Shown here: piece after piece, positions 53,734-62,587 of the stretch
Layout: the number at the start of each line of letters is the position of its first letter
Position numbering within the stretch: the stretch's first letter is position 1
DNA from: CADEEN01 sp963840805
GTDB lineage: Bacteria > Pseudomonadota > Gammaproteobacteria > Burkholderiales > Burkholderiaceae_C
Length of the DNA stretch: 64,000 nt
Assembly: GCA_963840805.1 (NCBI GenBank)
Contig: CAWJAJ010000006.1
Span: forward strand, 186,001 to 250,000
Direction of reading: 5' to 3'
Position numbers and translations under genes: made by a program
Notes under the pieces: model-generated
Told to the model about the DNA's origin: nothing
What the model saw: only the letters and a program-made list of their open reading frames with translations
Database searches by the model: none

Positions 53734-54690
53734 TCAGCGGACGAAGCGCTCCCAATGGAGTTCGGCCAACTTGGCACCGCGCCATTTCCCATCCGAGAGC
53801 AGTCTGCGGCACACGTCGCGAACGATCTCCGCCGCCGCCGTCGCTGCAGCAGACAGTGGCACCGACTGCGAACGACACAGCAGCAGTTGCCGCGACAGCG
53901 GCAAGCCGCGAATGCGGCGCACCGTCACCAGCCCGCGCTCCACACTGTCTTGCAGCGCGCACCATGGCAGGACCGTTGCACCATGACCCGCCGCCACTGC
54001 CGCAACCAGCGACGCAAGTTCGTCGATGTGCCCGCAAATGTTGAGCTCGATCTTGCGTTCGACCGTCAGCAGCGACAGCAACTCGTACAGCCGCTCGCGG
54101 CGGTTGGACATCAGCATCGGCAGGCGCGACAACTGCGTCAGCGAGAGGGTCGCCGTCACAGGCAGCCATGCCGCGCGCACCGGACACGCGACCACGAGTT
54201 CCTCCGTCAGCAGTGCAATCTCGACGCTGCCGTGAGCCGGGCCGGGCGGCATGATCAGCGCGAAGTCGAGGCGGCCCTGGGCGACCGCATGCCCGAGATC
54301 CTTCGAGTGGCCGTCGATCAGTTCCAGCGACAGTTGTGGATAGGCTGTCCGCGCGTGCTCGAAGATCGGCAACGAGAGAAACCTTGCGACCGTCTTGGGC
54401 AGTCCGACCGCGACAGCCCCGCCCGGCACCGCCGGGCCTCGAGTCATCGCGCTTTGCAGGTTCTCTGCCTGCCGGAGCAGGCCCACGGCATGGCTGAAAA
54501 GAAACTCTCCCGCGCGCGTCGGCTGCACGCCGCGCGCCTCGCGTCGCAGCAGGCTGACGCCGAAGCTTTCTTCGAGGTTCCGCAGATGATGGCTCAGCGC
54601 GGGCTGCGCGATGTGCAGTGCCTTGGCCGCAGCGGTGAGACTGCCGTGCTCGACGATGGCCACGAAGTAGCGCAACTGGCGCAGGTCCAA
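53734..54690 (-). CDS. LysR-family transcriptional regulator
   Basis: A DNA-binding regulator of about 318 residues, probably controlling the divergent Bug-lactonase-lyase genes. The HTH is LRQLRYFVAIVEHGSLTAAA, KALHIAQPALSHHLRNLEE, and the effector domain follows with VAVGLPKTVARFLSLPIFEH and ELIDGHSKDLGHAVAQGRLD. I chose the TTG at 54690 because the protein then starts MDLRQLRYF, the usual family start; a TTG at 54705 adds five residues but overlaps the putative operator. Confidence 0.88.
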   Translation of the reverse strand: MDLRQLRYFVAIVEHGSLTAAAKALHIAQPALSHHLRNLEESFGVSLLRREARGVQPTRAGEFLFSHAVGLLRQAENLQSAMTRGPAVPGGAVAVGLPKTVARFLSLPIFEHARTAYPQLSLELIDGHSKDLGHAVAQGRLDFALIMPPGPAHGSVEIALLTEELVVACPVRAAWLPVTATLSLTQLSRLPMLMSNRRERLYELLSLLTVERKIELNICGHIDELASLVAAVAAGHGATVLPWCALQDSVERGLVTVRRIRGLPLSRQLLLCRSQSVPLSAAATAAAEIVRDVCRRLLSDGKWRGAKLAELHWERFVR

Positions 54691-54699
54691 TGCGACACC

Positions 54700-54716
54700 T
54701 ATCAAAGATATTTATC
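54700..54716. promoter_or_regulatory. Candidate LysR operator between divergent genes
   Basis: TATC-AAA-GATA directly followed by TT-TATC forms two overlapping perfect inverted repeats in a short AT-rich island, placed between the LysR start and the Bug receptor gene. Confidence 0.45.
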
Positions 54717-54794
54717 GAAGATCAAGCAATCTCTATTGGACTGTATCGCACGCTCAGGCCACAGTTGACGCCGTTCGGTGCAAGGGAGAGCGGC

Positions 54795-55763
54795 ATGACG
54801 CGCAGAGTTTTCGGTCTGGGACTGGTCTTGGCTTGCATGGCGCTGCAGTGCGGCGCGGCGCTCGCGCAGCCGTACCCGAGCAAGCCGGTGCGAATCGTCG
54901 TGCCTTACGCGCCGGGAGGCACCAGCGACTTCGTCGCCAGGTTGATCGGCCAGAAGCTCGGCGAGCGAATGGGCGCCACCTTCGTCGTCGAGAACAAGCC
55001 CGGCGCCGGGGGGCGCATCGGGTTCGATGCCGCCGCCAAGTCGCCCGCCGATGGCTACACGCTGGCGTCGACCGACTCGTCCTACGCGATGCTCCCCGCG
55101 CTGTACCAGAAGCTGACCTGGGACCCGGCCGATCTGCAACCGGTCTCGTTGCTGGTGCAGGTGCCGTTGGTGCTGGTGGCCGCCGAGAAGACCGGCTTCA
55201 AGCAGTTGTCCGATGTCGTTGCCTACGCGAAGGCCAACCCGGGCAAGCTCAACTTCGGCTCCGGCGGCATCGGCTCGGCAACGCACCTGGCGGGTGAGCT
55301 GCTGAAATACAGCGCCGGCATCGATATCGTCCATGTGCCCTTCAAAGGCGCGGGCGACGCGATGTCGGGCGTGCTGGCAGGCACCGTCGAATTGCTGGTC
55401 ACGGCGGCGCCCACCGCGGCACCCCACGTCAAGGCGGGCCGTGTCCGTGGCCTGGTCGTGACAACCGCCAAGCGTGCAGCCGCGTTGCCCGAGATCCCCA
55501 CCTCGGCCGAGGCGGGCCTGCCAGCCTTCGCCATTGCGGGATGGGTCGGGCTGACCACGCCGCGCGGCACGCCTGCCGACGTCGTCAAGCGCCTGCACAG
55601 CGAGGCCGTCGCCGCGCTGGCGGCGCCCGAAGTGGCCGAACGGCTTGGCGCCCAGGGCGCAGAGCCGGTCGGCAGCACGCCGGAGGAGTTTGCCCAGGTG
55701 ATCGCCTCCGAGACCAAACGCTGGACCGAGATCGTCAAGGCCGCCAATGTGCGGCTCGAATAG
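54795..55763 (+). CDS. Bug-family (tripartite tricarboxylate transporter) solute-binding protein
   Basis: A second periplasmic receptor of this family, 322 residues. The signal peptide is VFGLGLVLACMALQCGAALA; the mature start is QPYPSKPVRIVVPYAPGG, with VENKPGAGGRIGFDAAAKSP and DGYTLASTDSSYAM following. It is first in a three-gene group with a lactonase and a lyase and divergent from LysR, suggesting uptake of a carboxylate or lactone degraded by those enzymes. Confidence 0.9.
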   Translation: MTRRVFGLGLVLACMALQCGAALAQPYPSKPVRIVVPYAPGGTSDFVARLIGQKLGERMGATFVVENKPGAGGRIGFDAAAKSPADGYTLASTDSSYAMLPALYQKLTWDPADLQPVSLLVQVPLVLVAAEKTGFKQLSDVVAYAKANPGKLNFGSGGIGSATHLAGELLKYSAGIDIVHVPFKGAGDAMSGVLAGTVELLVTAAPTAAPHVKAGRVRGLVVTTAKRAAALPEIPTSAEAGLPAFAIAGWVGLTTPRGTPADVVKRLHSEAVAALAAPEVAERLGAQGAEPVGSTPEEFAQVIASETKRWTEIVKAANVRLE

Positions 55764-55772
55764 CGGGCTAGG

Positions 55773-56702
55773 ATGTTCCCCGCCCCGCCCGAGCTGCCGA
55801 CCAGCGTCTTCACCGAGTTGCCGGCGAAGTTCCGGCGCACGGGTCGCTCCGGCTGGGCCGACCACAACAAGCACGGCGCATCGCTGCACTCGTTCCTCGA
55901 AGGGCCTTGTTTCGACACGCACGGAAACCTGTACGTCGTCGACATTCCGTGGGGCCGTATCTTCCGCATCCGGCAGGACGCCGAGTGGGAGTTGTTCGTC
56001 GAGTACGACGGCTGGCCCAACGGACTGAAGTTCCACCGTGACGGGCGGCTCTTCGTCGCCGATTACCGGCGCGGCATCCTGGCCATCGACCCCGAAACAC
56101 GCGCCGTCAATGCCGTCGTCGGCCACTGGCGTTCCGAGTCGTTGAAGGGTGTCAACGACTTGTCGTTCGCCGACAACGGCGACCTCTGGTTCACCGACCA
56201 AGGGCAGACCGGCATGACCGATGCAACGGGCCGCGTGTTCCGGCTCACCGCCGCCGGCCAGCTCAGCTGCCTGAGCGACCGCGTGCCCAGCCCCAACGGC
56301 ATCGTCCAGAACCGCAGCAATACGGCCGTTCTGGTCGCCACCCGTGAGAACGCGATCTGGCACTTGCCCGTGCATGCCGACGGCTCGACCTCGAAGGTGC
56401 GCGTCTTCATCCAACTCTCGGGCGGTGGCGGGCCCGACGGTCTGGCGATGGACGAGGACGACGGCCTGGCCGTATGCCACGCCGGGCTCGGCTCGGTGTG
56501 GCTGTTCTCGCCGCTGGGCGAGCCTGTGTTGCGCGTTCGGTCGTGCCGCGGCGTTTCGACGACCAATCTGGCCTTCGGTGGTGCCGACCAACGCACGCTC
56601 TACGTGACAGAGGCCGAGAGCGGCTCGATCCTGATGGCTCGCGTGCCCCGTGCGGGACGCAAGCTGTTTTCCGGCAGCGTCCACACGCCCGGCCCGGCCT
56701 GA
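55773..56702 (+). CDS. SMP-30/gluconolactonase-family protein
   Basis: A six-bladed beta-propeller of 309 residues, predicted lactone hydrolase. Metal-site regions are FLEGPCFDTHGNLYVVDIPW, GWPNGLKFHRDGRLFVADYR, GVNDLSFADNGDLWFTDQGQ and PSPNGIVQNRSNTAVLVATR, with GPDGLAMDEDDGLAVCH following. No signal peptide is seen, so it acts in the cytosol. It starts nine bases after the receptor gene. Confidence 0.85.
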   Translation: MFPAPPELPTSVFTELPAKFRRTGRSGWADHNKHGASLHSFLEGPCFDTHGNLYVVDIPWGRIFRIRQDAEWELFVEYDGWPNGLKFHRDGRLFVADYRRGILAIDPETRAVNAVVGHWRSESLKGVNDLSFADNGDLWFTDQGQTGMTDATGRVFRLTAAGQLSCLSDRVPSPNGIVQNRSNTAVLVATRENAIWHLPVHADGSTSKVRVFIQLSGGGGPDGLAMDEDDGLAVCHAGLGSVWLFSPLGEPVLRVRSCRGVSTTNLAFGGADQRTLYVTEAESGSILMARVPRAGRKLFSGSVHTPGPA

Positions 56703-56721
56703 CACACAGGTGCCCTCCGGC

Positions 56722-57621
56722 ATGTCCACCGCACCCATGTCCCCTGCCCGTCGGCTGCGCGAGCTGATCCTGTCGCCCCGTCTGCTGGTGATGCCGGGCG
56801 CCTACGACCCGCTGACCGCGCGGCTCGTCGAGGAGGCTGGCTTCGACGCGATCCAATGCTCCGGCTACGGCATATCGGTGTCGCAACTGGGTCTGCCCGA
56901 CTACGGATTCATCGGCATGCGCGAGATGGTGGATCGCACCGCACGGATCGTCGAAGCGGTGCGCATCCCCGTCATGGCCGACGGCGATACCGGGTTCGGC
57001 AACGCGGTGAACGCCTACCACGCGGTGCGCGCGTTCGAGCGTGCCGGGGCGGCGGGCGTCAACATCGAAGACCAGGTCTCACCCAAGCGTTGCGGACACC
57101 TCGACGGCAAGCAGATCGTCCCGATCGACGAGGCCATCGCGAAGATCAAGGCCTGCGCCGATGCACGGCTTGATCCGGATTTCGTGATCAATGCGCGCAC
57201 CGACGCGCTGGCCGTCGGTGGCATCGAAGAGGTCCTGCGCCGTGGTAACGCCTATCTGGAAGCCGGCGCAACGATGGTCTTCATCGACGGCCTGGACTCG
57301 AAGGAAACCGCTCGCCGACTCGTCAGCGGGATCGCCGGACCGGTGGCCATCAACGCCGTCGAAGGCGGCAAGACGCCGCCGGACTTTGACTTCGCCGAAA
57401 TGGAGGCGATCGGTATTGCCCGCGTCAGCCTGCCGGGTACGACCATGTTCGCGGCCGTGCACGCGATTCGGGATGTCCTGGCAGCGGTGCGGGCTGGCGG
57501 GGGCATCGCCGGCTACGAGGATCGCATCGCCAACTTCGCCGACGTGCAGGACCTGTTGGGCATGAACGACCTGTTGGCGCTGGAGACGCGTCTGCTCGGG
57601 CCACTGACTCAGCAGCGTTGA
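56722..57621 (+). CDS. Isocitrate lyase/PEP mutase superfamily enzyme, probable lyase
   Basis: A TIM-barrel C-C lyase of 299 residues related to methylisocitrate and dimethylmalate lyases. It shows VMPGAYDPLTARLVEEAGFD, the metal site VMADGDTGFGNAVN, NIEDQVSPKRCGHLDGK (the catalytic-loop KRCGH with Cys and His, favouring a lyase over a PEP mutase) and INARTDALAVGG. The ATG at 56722 lies 19 bases after the lactonase gene. The substrate is probably a branched 2-hydroxy or dicarboxylic acid; I cannot name it. Confidence 0.85.
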   Translation: MSTAPMSPARRLRELILSPRLLVMPGAYDPLTARLVEEAGFDAIQCSGYGISVSQLGLPDYGFIGMREMVDRTARIVEAVRIPVMADGDTGFGNAVNAYHAVRAFERAGAAGVNIEDQVSPKRCGHLDGKQIVPIDEAIAKIKACADARLDPDFVINARTDALAVGGIEEVLRRGNAYLEAGATMVFIDGLDSKETARRLVSGIAGPVAINAVEGGKTPPDFDFAEMEAIGIARVSLPGTTMFAAVHAIRDVLAAVRAGGGIAGYEDRIANFADVQDLLGMNDLLALETRLLGPLTQQR

Positions 57622-57760
57622 CGAGCAGCGCTCAGATTCATGGCCTGGGCGCACAGTCCGATCGTCCGCTTCCAGGTTGTCGAATAGTGTTCGTCAATGT
57701 CAACTCGGGGTCGAAATCGCTCGTACCCCGAACATCGCATCCCATCTCAACGATCGTATT

Positions 57761-57797
57761 GGGGGTCGCGGGTTCGAGTCCCGTCCACTCCGCCAAC
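57761..57797. repeat. Right 37-bp direct repeat of the tRNA-Asp 3' end (attachment-site-like)
   Basis: Identical to 48389-48425. There is no tRNA 5' half next to it, so it is a partial copy marking the right end of the island. Confidence 0.8.
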
Positions 57798-57809
57798 AAT
57801 CAAGGAAAG

Positions 57810-57838
57810 ACGGGCCCTAGCGGCCCGTTTTTCTTTTC
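57810..57838 (+). terminator. Strong hairpin terminator after the right repeat copy
   Basis: A 7-bp stem ACGGGCC / GGCCCGT around CTAGC runs straight into TTTTCTTTTC. It has the form expected of the original tRNA-Asp terminator, now separated from the tRNA by the island. Confidence 0.75.
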
Positions 57839-57859
57839 GACCCCCGTATCGGCACCCGG

Positions 57860-58207
57860 GCGAAGCGGCGCTGCGCCTCCGCTCACCCCGACCCTGGCGC
57901 CCGGTACTGCTCGGCTTCCGAATCGCGCGGGAGCCAGTCCACTTGGCGCGGGGCAAGCGTCCCGACGGACCTTCGCCTGGCCCCGTTTCACAAGCTCCGC
58001 GCATTGCTTAGCAAGCCACGCGTAATGCAGGTCGCCACCGTACGCCGGGGCGGGCATCCGAGTGCCGTAGTGGCGGACGCCCGCAACGGCGCGCGAGTCG
58101 TACAGGAAGAAGTGCTCCGCCACGCGCAGAGCCTCAGGTGTACCGGGCTTCTGGCGCGTGGCGCGGGTGATCCACTGGTCGATCTTCGACCGGCGGATCG
58201 CAGGCAC
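57860..58207 (-). pseudogene. Unidentified coding remnant at the island's right flank
   Basis: A frame reading AIRRSKIDQWITRATRQKPG, then VAEHFFLYDSRAVAGVRHYG and GGDLHYAWLAKQCAELVKRG looks like genuine protein. Related coding signal appears upstream in another frame (VVAKVVHVVLERGDAFEEQS). Its C-terminal end runs into non-coding sequence towards the repeat. I do not recognise the family. The rest of 57839-58678 shows no intact gene. Confidence 0.3.
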
Positions 58208-58678
58208 GACCCTCCGCTCGTAAAACTCTTCGCAATGTCCGATTGCTCCTCGAACGCATCGCCGCGTTCCAGAACTACGTGAACCACCTTGGCGACGACC
58301 TCATCGCGGCGAATGCCGACCGTGATCGCGGTGCCCGCATGCTGTGGCGTGCTGGTTCCGCGAGCCGCCGAGTCTGTTGCGAGTCGAGCCAGGCATGGCA
58401 TCGATATGGGCACTCACCGGCTGCGGTGCCCGGCCATCGTCGCCATCACGATCTGCGTCGAGTGCTCGGCAACCAGCGCCGCGGCCTGTCGATTGAAGAG
58501 GTCATCGGCCTCAGCATGAGCCTCGGATCCGTATCTCCTGGTTCGGCTGGCGCGAGTTACATCGGCGTCGGCATTGGCGCCGTCTCAGGTGAAACAAGGT
58601 TCGCCATCAGCCCCCTCATTTGAGTGGGACACGTAGCCAAACGTGACGGTGAGAATCAATGAGCAGCGGAGGCCTGCC

Positions 58679-59329
58679 ATGAGCAACTTCCTTACCAGCA
58701 TTCTCTTCTTCACCGCACGACGGCCGGACGTGGCGCCGCACTCGAATGCTGCGCAAGCCACGACGCCTGCCGGCAGCGAGGGCTCGCCGAGCGTCACGCC
58801 GGCGGTGCCGCTGCTGCCGTCGACCGATGAATCGCCGGCGACGGAGGCGTCGAATCGCGCGATGGCGAGCAGCGCCCCGGCGAGCGGCGGGATGGACGAG
58901 CCATCCCGCAATGACAGTACGCAGGTGCCATCCGACGGACCGCTGCCGCTGGTGGCTTACGCCGTCCGGCGTGGCGAGCATGCGCCCTCCAAGGCACGCC
59001 CATCGCGCGCGCTGAACTTTCCGCGGGCGTCTTCCAGCGTTGCGATGACGTCTCACGCTGTGCCGGTGACACTCACTGCGGCTTGCGGCCCGCGTGAAGC
59101 GCATCCTGCGGGGCCGGTGCTGACCGGCACCGAAAGAGTCCGCCTGCAGGTGATGCAGGTGCAGATCAGGCTCACCGGCCTGTCGCTTTATGACGGGCCG
59201 ATCGACGGCATGCTGAACCCGAACACCGTCACCGGCGTGCGCCACTTTCAGACGCTGAAGGGCATGCGGGACTCGGGAACCCTGACCGCCGGGACGCTGA
59301 GCGCGCTAGGGGTCCCGGCGATCGTCTGA
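58679..59329 (+). CDS. Peptidoglycan-binding-domain protein, otherwise uncharacterised
   Basis: A 216-residue protein with a disordered Ala/Pro/Ser-rich first two thirds and a C-terminal PG_binding_1-like domain: VRLQVMQVQIRLTGLSLYDG, PIDGMLNPNTVTGVRHFQTL and the end GTLTAGTLSALGVPAIV. No clear signal peptide follows MSNFLTSILFFTARRP, so export is uncertain. It stands alone. The function is unknown. Confidence 0.6.
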   Translation: MSNFLTSILFFTARRPDVAPHSNAAQATTPAGSEGSPSVTPAVPLLPSTDESPATEASNRAMASSAPASGGMDEPSRNDSTQVPSDGPLPLVAYAVRRGEHAPSKARPSRALNFPRASSSVAMTSHAVPVTLTAACGPREAHPAGPVLTGTERVRLQVMQVQIRLTGLSLYDGPIDGMLNPNTVTGVRHFQTLKGMRDSGTLTAGTLSALGVPAIV

Positions 59330-59415
59330 TCGCGTCGCGAGCGCAGGCGCTTGCCTGCACGACGTCGAGCAGCGCGGATTGCGGCAGCTTGTTTGCAGCC
59401 GGTTGTCCTCTTCGC

Positions 59416-60351
59416 TCAGTGGGCCGTCGTGCCGAGCTCGGCGCGGCGTGGCAGATCGGCGCCGCGGCGAGAGCAGGTGATGGCTGCCGCCCGTGCGGCA
59501 AACGCCAGCACATGTTGCAGGTCGCTGGCCGACAGGGCGCGCAGCGCAGTCACCGACAGCAGCGAGCGTTCGGCCAGCGCTGCCAACAACGCGGCCTGGA
59601 AGGTGTCGCCGGCGCCGACGCTGTCGACCACGCTCACGCGGACCGGCGGCGTCGACACCTGGTGGTTCGCAGTCCAGGCCCGTGCGCCGTCGCCGCCGCG
59701 TGTGACCACGACCAGCGAGACGCCGGCGGCGATCCACGCGGCGGCCAGCCGCTCGTGATCGGCGCCCGGGAAGAGCAATGACAGGTCTTCGTCGCTGACT
59801 TTCAGCAGATGGGTGTGCGGCAGCATCCAGGTCAGCGTGTCGCGCCATCTCGCGAGATCGGGCTCGACATTGAGGCGGATGTTCGGGTCGTAGGCAATCA
59901 CGCTGCGGCGGTGCTCGCGCTCCACCAGCGCGCGCTGTGTGGCGGCCACCGGCTCGACGACCATCGCGTACGAACCGAAGTGGTAGGCCGGTGCCGGCGG
60001 CACCGTGGCCAGTGCCGCCAATGGCAGTTGGCGGTCGGCGGCATGCTCGCCGTAGAACGCATAACTGGGCACGCCGTGCGTGTCCAGCCCGACCAATCCC
60101 AGCGTGGCCGGTGCATCGACACGGCAGGTGCACGTGGTGGCAACGCCTTCGTCGCGCATGGCACGCAACAGGCGGTCGCCAACGAAACCGCTCGAGACCG
60201 CGCCGAAGAAGGCGACCGCCTGGCCGAGTCGGGCCAGACCGATGGCCACGTTCAGCGGCGAGCCACCGATGCGTGCATCGAACGTGATGCCATTGGGGGT
60301 GTCGCCGGCCGCAAAAACATCCATCAAGGCCTCACCGCTGACCACGATCAT
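59416..60351 (-). CDS. frcK: PfkB-family carbohydrate kinase, probable fructokinase
   Basis: A sugar kinase of 311 residues. It starts IVVSGEALMDVFAAGD and has the sugar-binding GGSPLNVAIGLARLGQ, the ATP/anion-hole motif SVVDSVGAGDTFQAALLAAL with the catalytic Asp, and VTRGGDGARAW. It is divergent from a fructose-type ABC transporter with a palindrome between them, so fructose (or a related hexose) is the likely substrate. The symbol follows rhizobial frcBCAK and is tentative. Confidence 0.82.
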   Translation of the reverse strand: MIVVSGEALMDVFAAGDTPNGITFDARIGGSPLNVAIGLARLGQAVAFFGAVSSGFVGDRLLRAMRDEGVATTCTCRVDAPATLGLVGLDTHGVPSYAFYGEHAADRQLPLAALATVPPAPAYHFGSYAMVVEPVAATQRALVEREHRRSVIAYDPNIRLNVEPDLARWRDTLTWMLPHTHLLKVSDEDLSLLFPGADHERLAAAWIAAGVSLVVVTRGGDGARAWTANHQVSTPPVRVSVVDSVGAGDTFQAALLAALAERSLLSVTALRALSASDLQHVLAFAARAAAITCSRRGADLPRRAELGTTAH

Positions 60352-60434
60352 CGCTCGTCTCCTGGGCGCTGCGCCATGCATGCCCGATGCGCAAGCTTGG
60401 CGCAGGTGCGCCCACCGCAACAGCGGGAAAACCA

Positions 60435-60459
60435 TTAATCAATCCACTTGATTTATTAA
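60435..60459. promoter_or_regulatory. Candidate ROK-regulator operator
   Basis: An inverted repeat with 10-bp arms TTAATCAATC and GATTTATTAA (nine of ten positions match) around CACTT. It lies in an AT-rich patch between the kinase and binding-protein genes and resembles sites of ROK-family sugar repressors. Confidence 0.6.
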
Positions 60460-60539
60460 AGCACGAATGGCCAGAATTCCGCCACACGCAACCGCTGCAG
60501 GCCTTTGCAGCACCACCCACCCGCCCAAGGAGACATGCC

Positions 60540-61539
60540 ATGTTCACCAAGACCTCCCTCACGGCCGCCGCCCTGCTGTTGGCGGGCGGCGCCGCGCTGG
60601 CGCAGACGCAGCCTGTGATCGGCCTGATCACGAAGACCGAAACCAACCCGTTCTTCGTGAAGATGAAAGAAGGGGCGGCCGAGGCGGCGAAGGCCAAGGG
60701 GGCCAAGCTGCTGTCCGGGGCCGGCAAGACCGATGGCGACAACGCGGGCCAGGTGACGGCGATGGAGAACATGATCGCGGCCGGCGCCAAGACGATCCTG
60801 ATCACGCCGAGCGACAGCAAGGCCATCGTTCCGGCGATCAAGAAAGCGCGCGACAAGGGCGTGATGATCATCGCGCTGGACAGCCCGACGGACCCGGCCG
60901 ACGCGACCGACGCGCTGTTCGCCACCGACAACTACAAGGCCGGCGTGTTGATCGGCCAGTACACCAAGGCGGCGCTGGCCGGCAAGCCGGCGAAGATCGT
61001 CACGCTCGACCTGTTCCCCGGCCACCCGGTGGGCGCGCAACGCCACAACGGCTTCCTGCAGGGCTTGGGGCTGCAGAGCTTCGACGCCAAGAAGAACGAA
61101 CTCGCCAAGCCCGCCGAGGTGGTGTGCATGGCCGACAGCTTCGGCGACCGCGCGAAGGGCCAGACGGCGATGGAGAACTGTCTGCAGAAGGCGCCCGACG
61201 TGACCGTGGTCTACACCATCAACGAACCCGCCGCCGCGGGAGCGTACAACGCACTGAAGAAGGCCGGCAAGGAGAAGAACGTCATCATCGTCTCGGTGGA
61301 CGGCGGCTGCGAGGGGGTGAAGAACGTCGGCGCCGGTGTCATCGCCGCGACCAGCCAGCAGTACCCGCTGAAGATGGCGTCGATGGGCGTCGAGGCCGGT
61401 GTCGAGTACGCGAAAACCGGCAAGAAGGTCTCGCGGCTATACCGACACCGGCGTGACGCTGATCGCCGCCAAGCCGGTGGCCGGGGTCGACAGCAAGGAC
61501 GTGAAGACCGGCACCGACCTGTGCTGGGGCAACAAGTGA
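60540..61539 (+). CDS. frcB: Fructose-type sugar ABC transporter substrate-binding protein (one frame break)
   Basis: A periplasmic sugar receptor of about 332 residues. The signal peptide is SLTAAALLLAGGAALAQ; the mature protein begins QPVIGLITKTETNPFFVKMK, the ribose/fructose-binding (Peripla_BP_4) pattern, with ILITPSDSKAIVPAIKKARD and IALDSPTDPADATDALFATD. One extra C near 61434 shifts the frame; the end reads GYTDTGVTLIAAKPVAGVDS then LCWGNK. AAGGAG precedes the ATG at 60540. The sugar is inferred from synteny with frc systems. Confidence 0.87.
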
Positions 61540-61625
61540 GCGCTGCGCGCTGAAGCACCGCCGCAACGCACCCGTGCGCTCGCCGCCGGGTGCGTGGCCC
61601 CCCAGGTCTCACCGGAGCCGACCCC

Positions 61626-62585
61626 ATGGACACGTTGAAAAACAAGCTGCCGCCGATCGGCCAGCTCGGCCCCTTCATCGCACTGGTGATCGCCTGCGCG
61701 ATCTTCGGCGCCACCACCGAGCGCTTCTTCAGCGCCGAGAACTTCTCGCTGATCCTGCAGCAGGTGATGGTGGTGGGCGTGATCGCGATCGGCCAGACGC
61801 TGATCATCCTGACGGCCGGCATCGACCTGTCGTGCGGCATGGTGATGGCGCTGGGCAGCATCGTGATGACCAAGTTCGCTGCCGACCTGGGGTTGCCGGC
61901 GCCGCTGGCCATCCTGTGCGGCGTCGGCGTGACGGCGCTGTTCGGGCTGATCAACGGCCTGCTCGTCACGCGCATCAAGCTGCCGCCCTTCATCGTCACG
62001 CTCGGCACCTTCAACATCGCCTTCGCGATCACCCAGCTCTACTCGGGCGCGCAGACGATCACCGAGGTGCCGCCGCTGATGACCTGGCTGGGCAGCACCT
62101 TCGCGATGGGTGGCACCAACGTCGCCTACGGCACGGTGCTGATGATCCTGCTCTACCTGGGCATGTGGTTCTGGCTGCGCGAAACCGCTGCCGGCCGTCA
62201 TGTCTACGCCGTCGGCAACAACCCCGAGGCGACGCGGCTGGTGGGCATCCCGACCGAACGCGTGCTGCTCGGCGTCTACGTGCTGGCCGGGGTGTTCTAC
62301 GGCATCGCGTCGCTGCTCGCCGTGTCGCGCACCGGCGTCGGCGACCCGAATGCCGGGCAGACCGAGAACCTCGACGCCATCACCGCGGTCGTGCTCGGCG
62401 GGACCAGCCTGTTCGGCGGCCGCGGCGTGATCCTCGGTTCGCTCATCGGTGCGGTCGTCGTCGGCGTGCTGCGCAACGGCCTCACGCTGATGGGCGTGTC
62501 GTCCGTCTACCAGGTGCTCATCACCGGCATCCTCGTGATCCTGGCGGTGGCGATCGACCAACTCTCGCGCAAGGGAGGGCGCTAG
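61626..62585 (+). CDS. frcC: Sugar ABC transporter permease, FrcC-like
   Basis: An inner-membrane permease of 319 residues with eight to ten helices. It shows MVVGVIAIGQTLIILTAGID and LSCGMVMALGSIVM, the RbsC/FrcC signature, then FIVTLGTFNIAFAI, the cytoplasmic AVGNNPEATRLVGIPTERVL coupling loop and AVVLGGTSLFGGRGVILGSL. The ATG at 61626 lies 86 bases after frcB. Confidence 0.9.
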   Translation: MDTLKNKLPPIGQLGPFIALVIACAIFGATTERFFSAENFSLILQQVMVVGVIAIGQTLIILTAGIDLSCGMVMALGSIVMTKFAADLGLPAPLAILCGVGVTALFGLINGLLVTRIKLPPFIVTLGTFNIAFAITQLYSGAQTITEVPPLMTWLGSTFAMGGTNVAYGTVLMILLYLGMWFWLRETAAGRHVYAVGNNPEATRLVGIPTERVLLGVYVLAGVFYGIASLLAVSRTGVGDPNAGQTENLDAITAVVLGGTSLFGGRGVILGSLIGAVVVGVLRNGLTLMGVSSVYQVLITGILVILAVAIDQLSRKGGR

Positions 62586-62587
62586 AA

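Larger units (their letters stand above)
48426..57760. mobile_element. Putative genomic island inserted at tRNA-Asp
   Basis: About 9.3 kb between the two 37-bp repeats, carrying accessory catabolic and transport genes absent from the conserved order around it. The stretches at its left end and around 53.3-53.7 kb are visibly less GC-rich than the core. No integrase, relaxase or transposase is recognisable, so the element is probably decayed or mobilised in trans. Confidence 0.6.

Noticed and set aside
57697..58025. Frames reading VAGSSPVHSA over the right repeat
   Set aside because: This is the translation of a tRNA 3' end, a well-known spurious protein.
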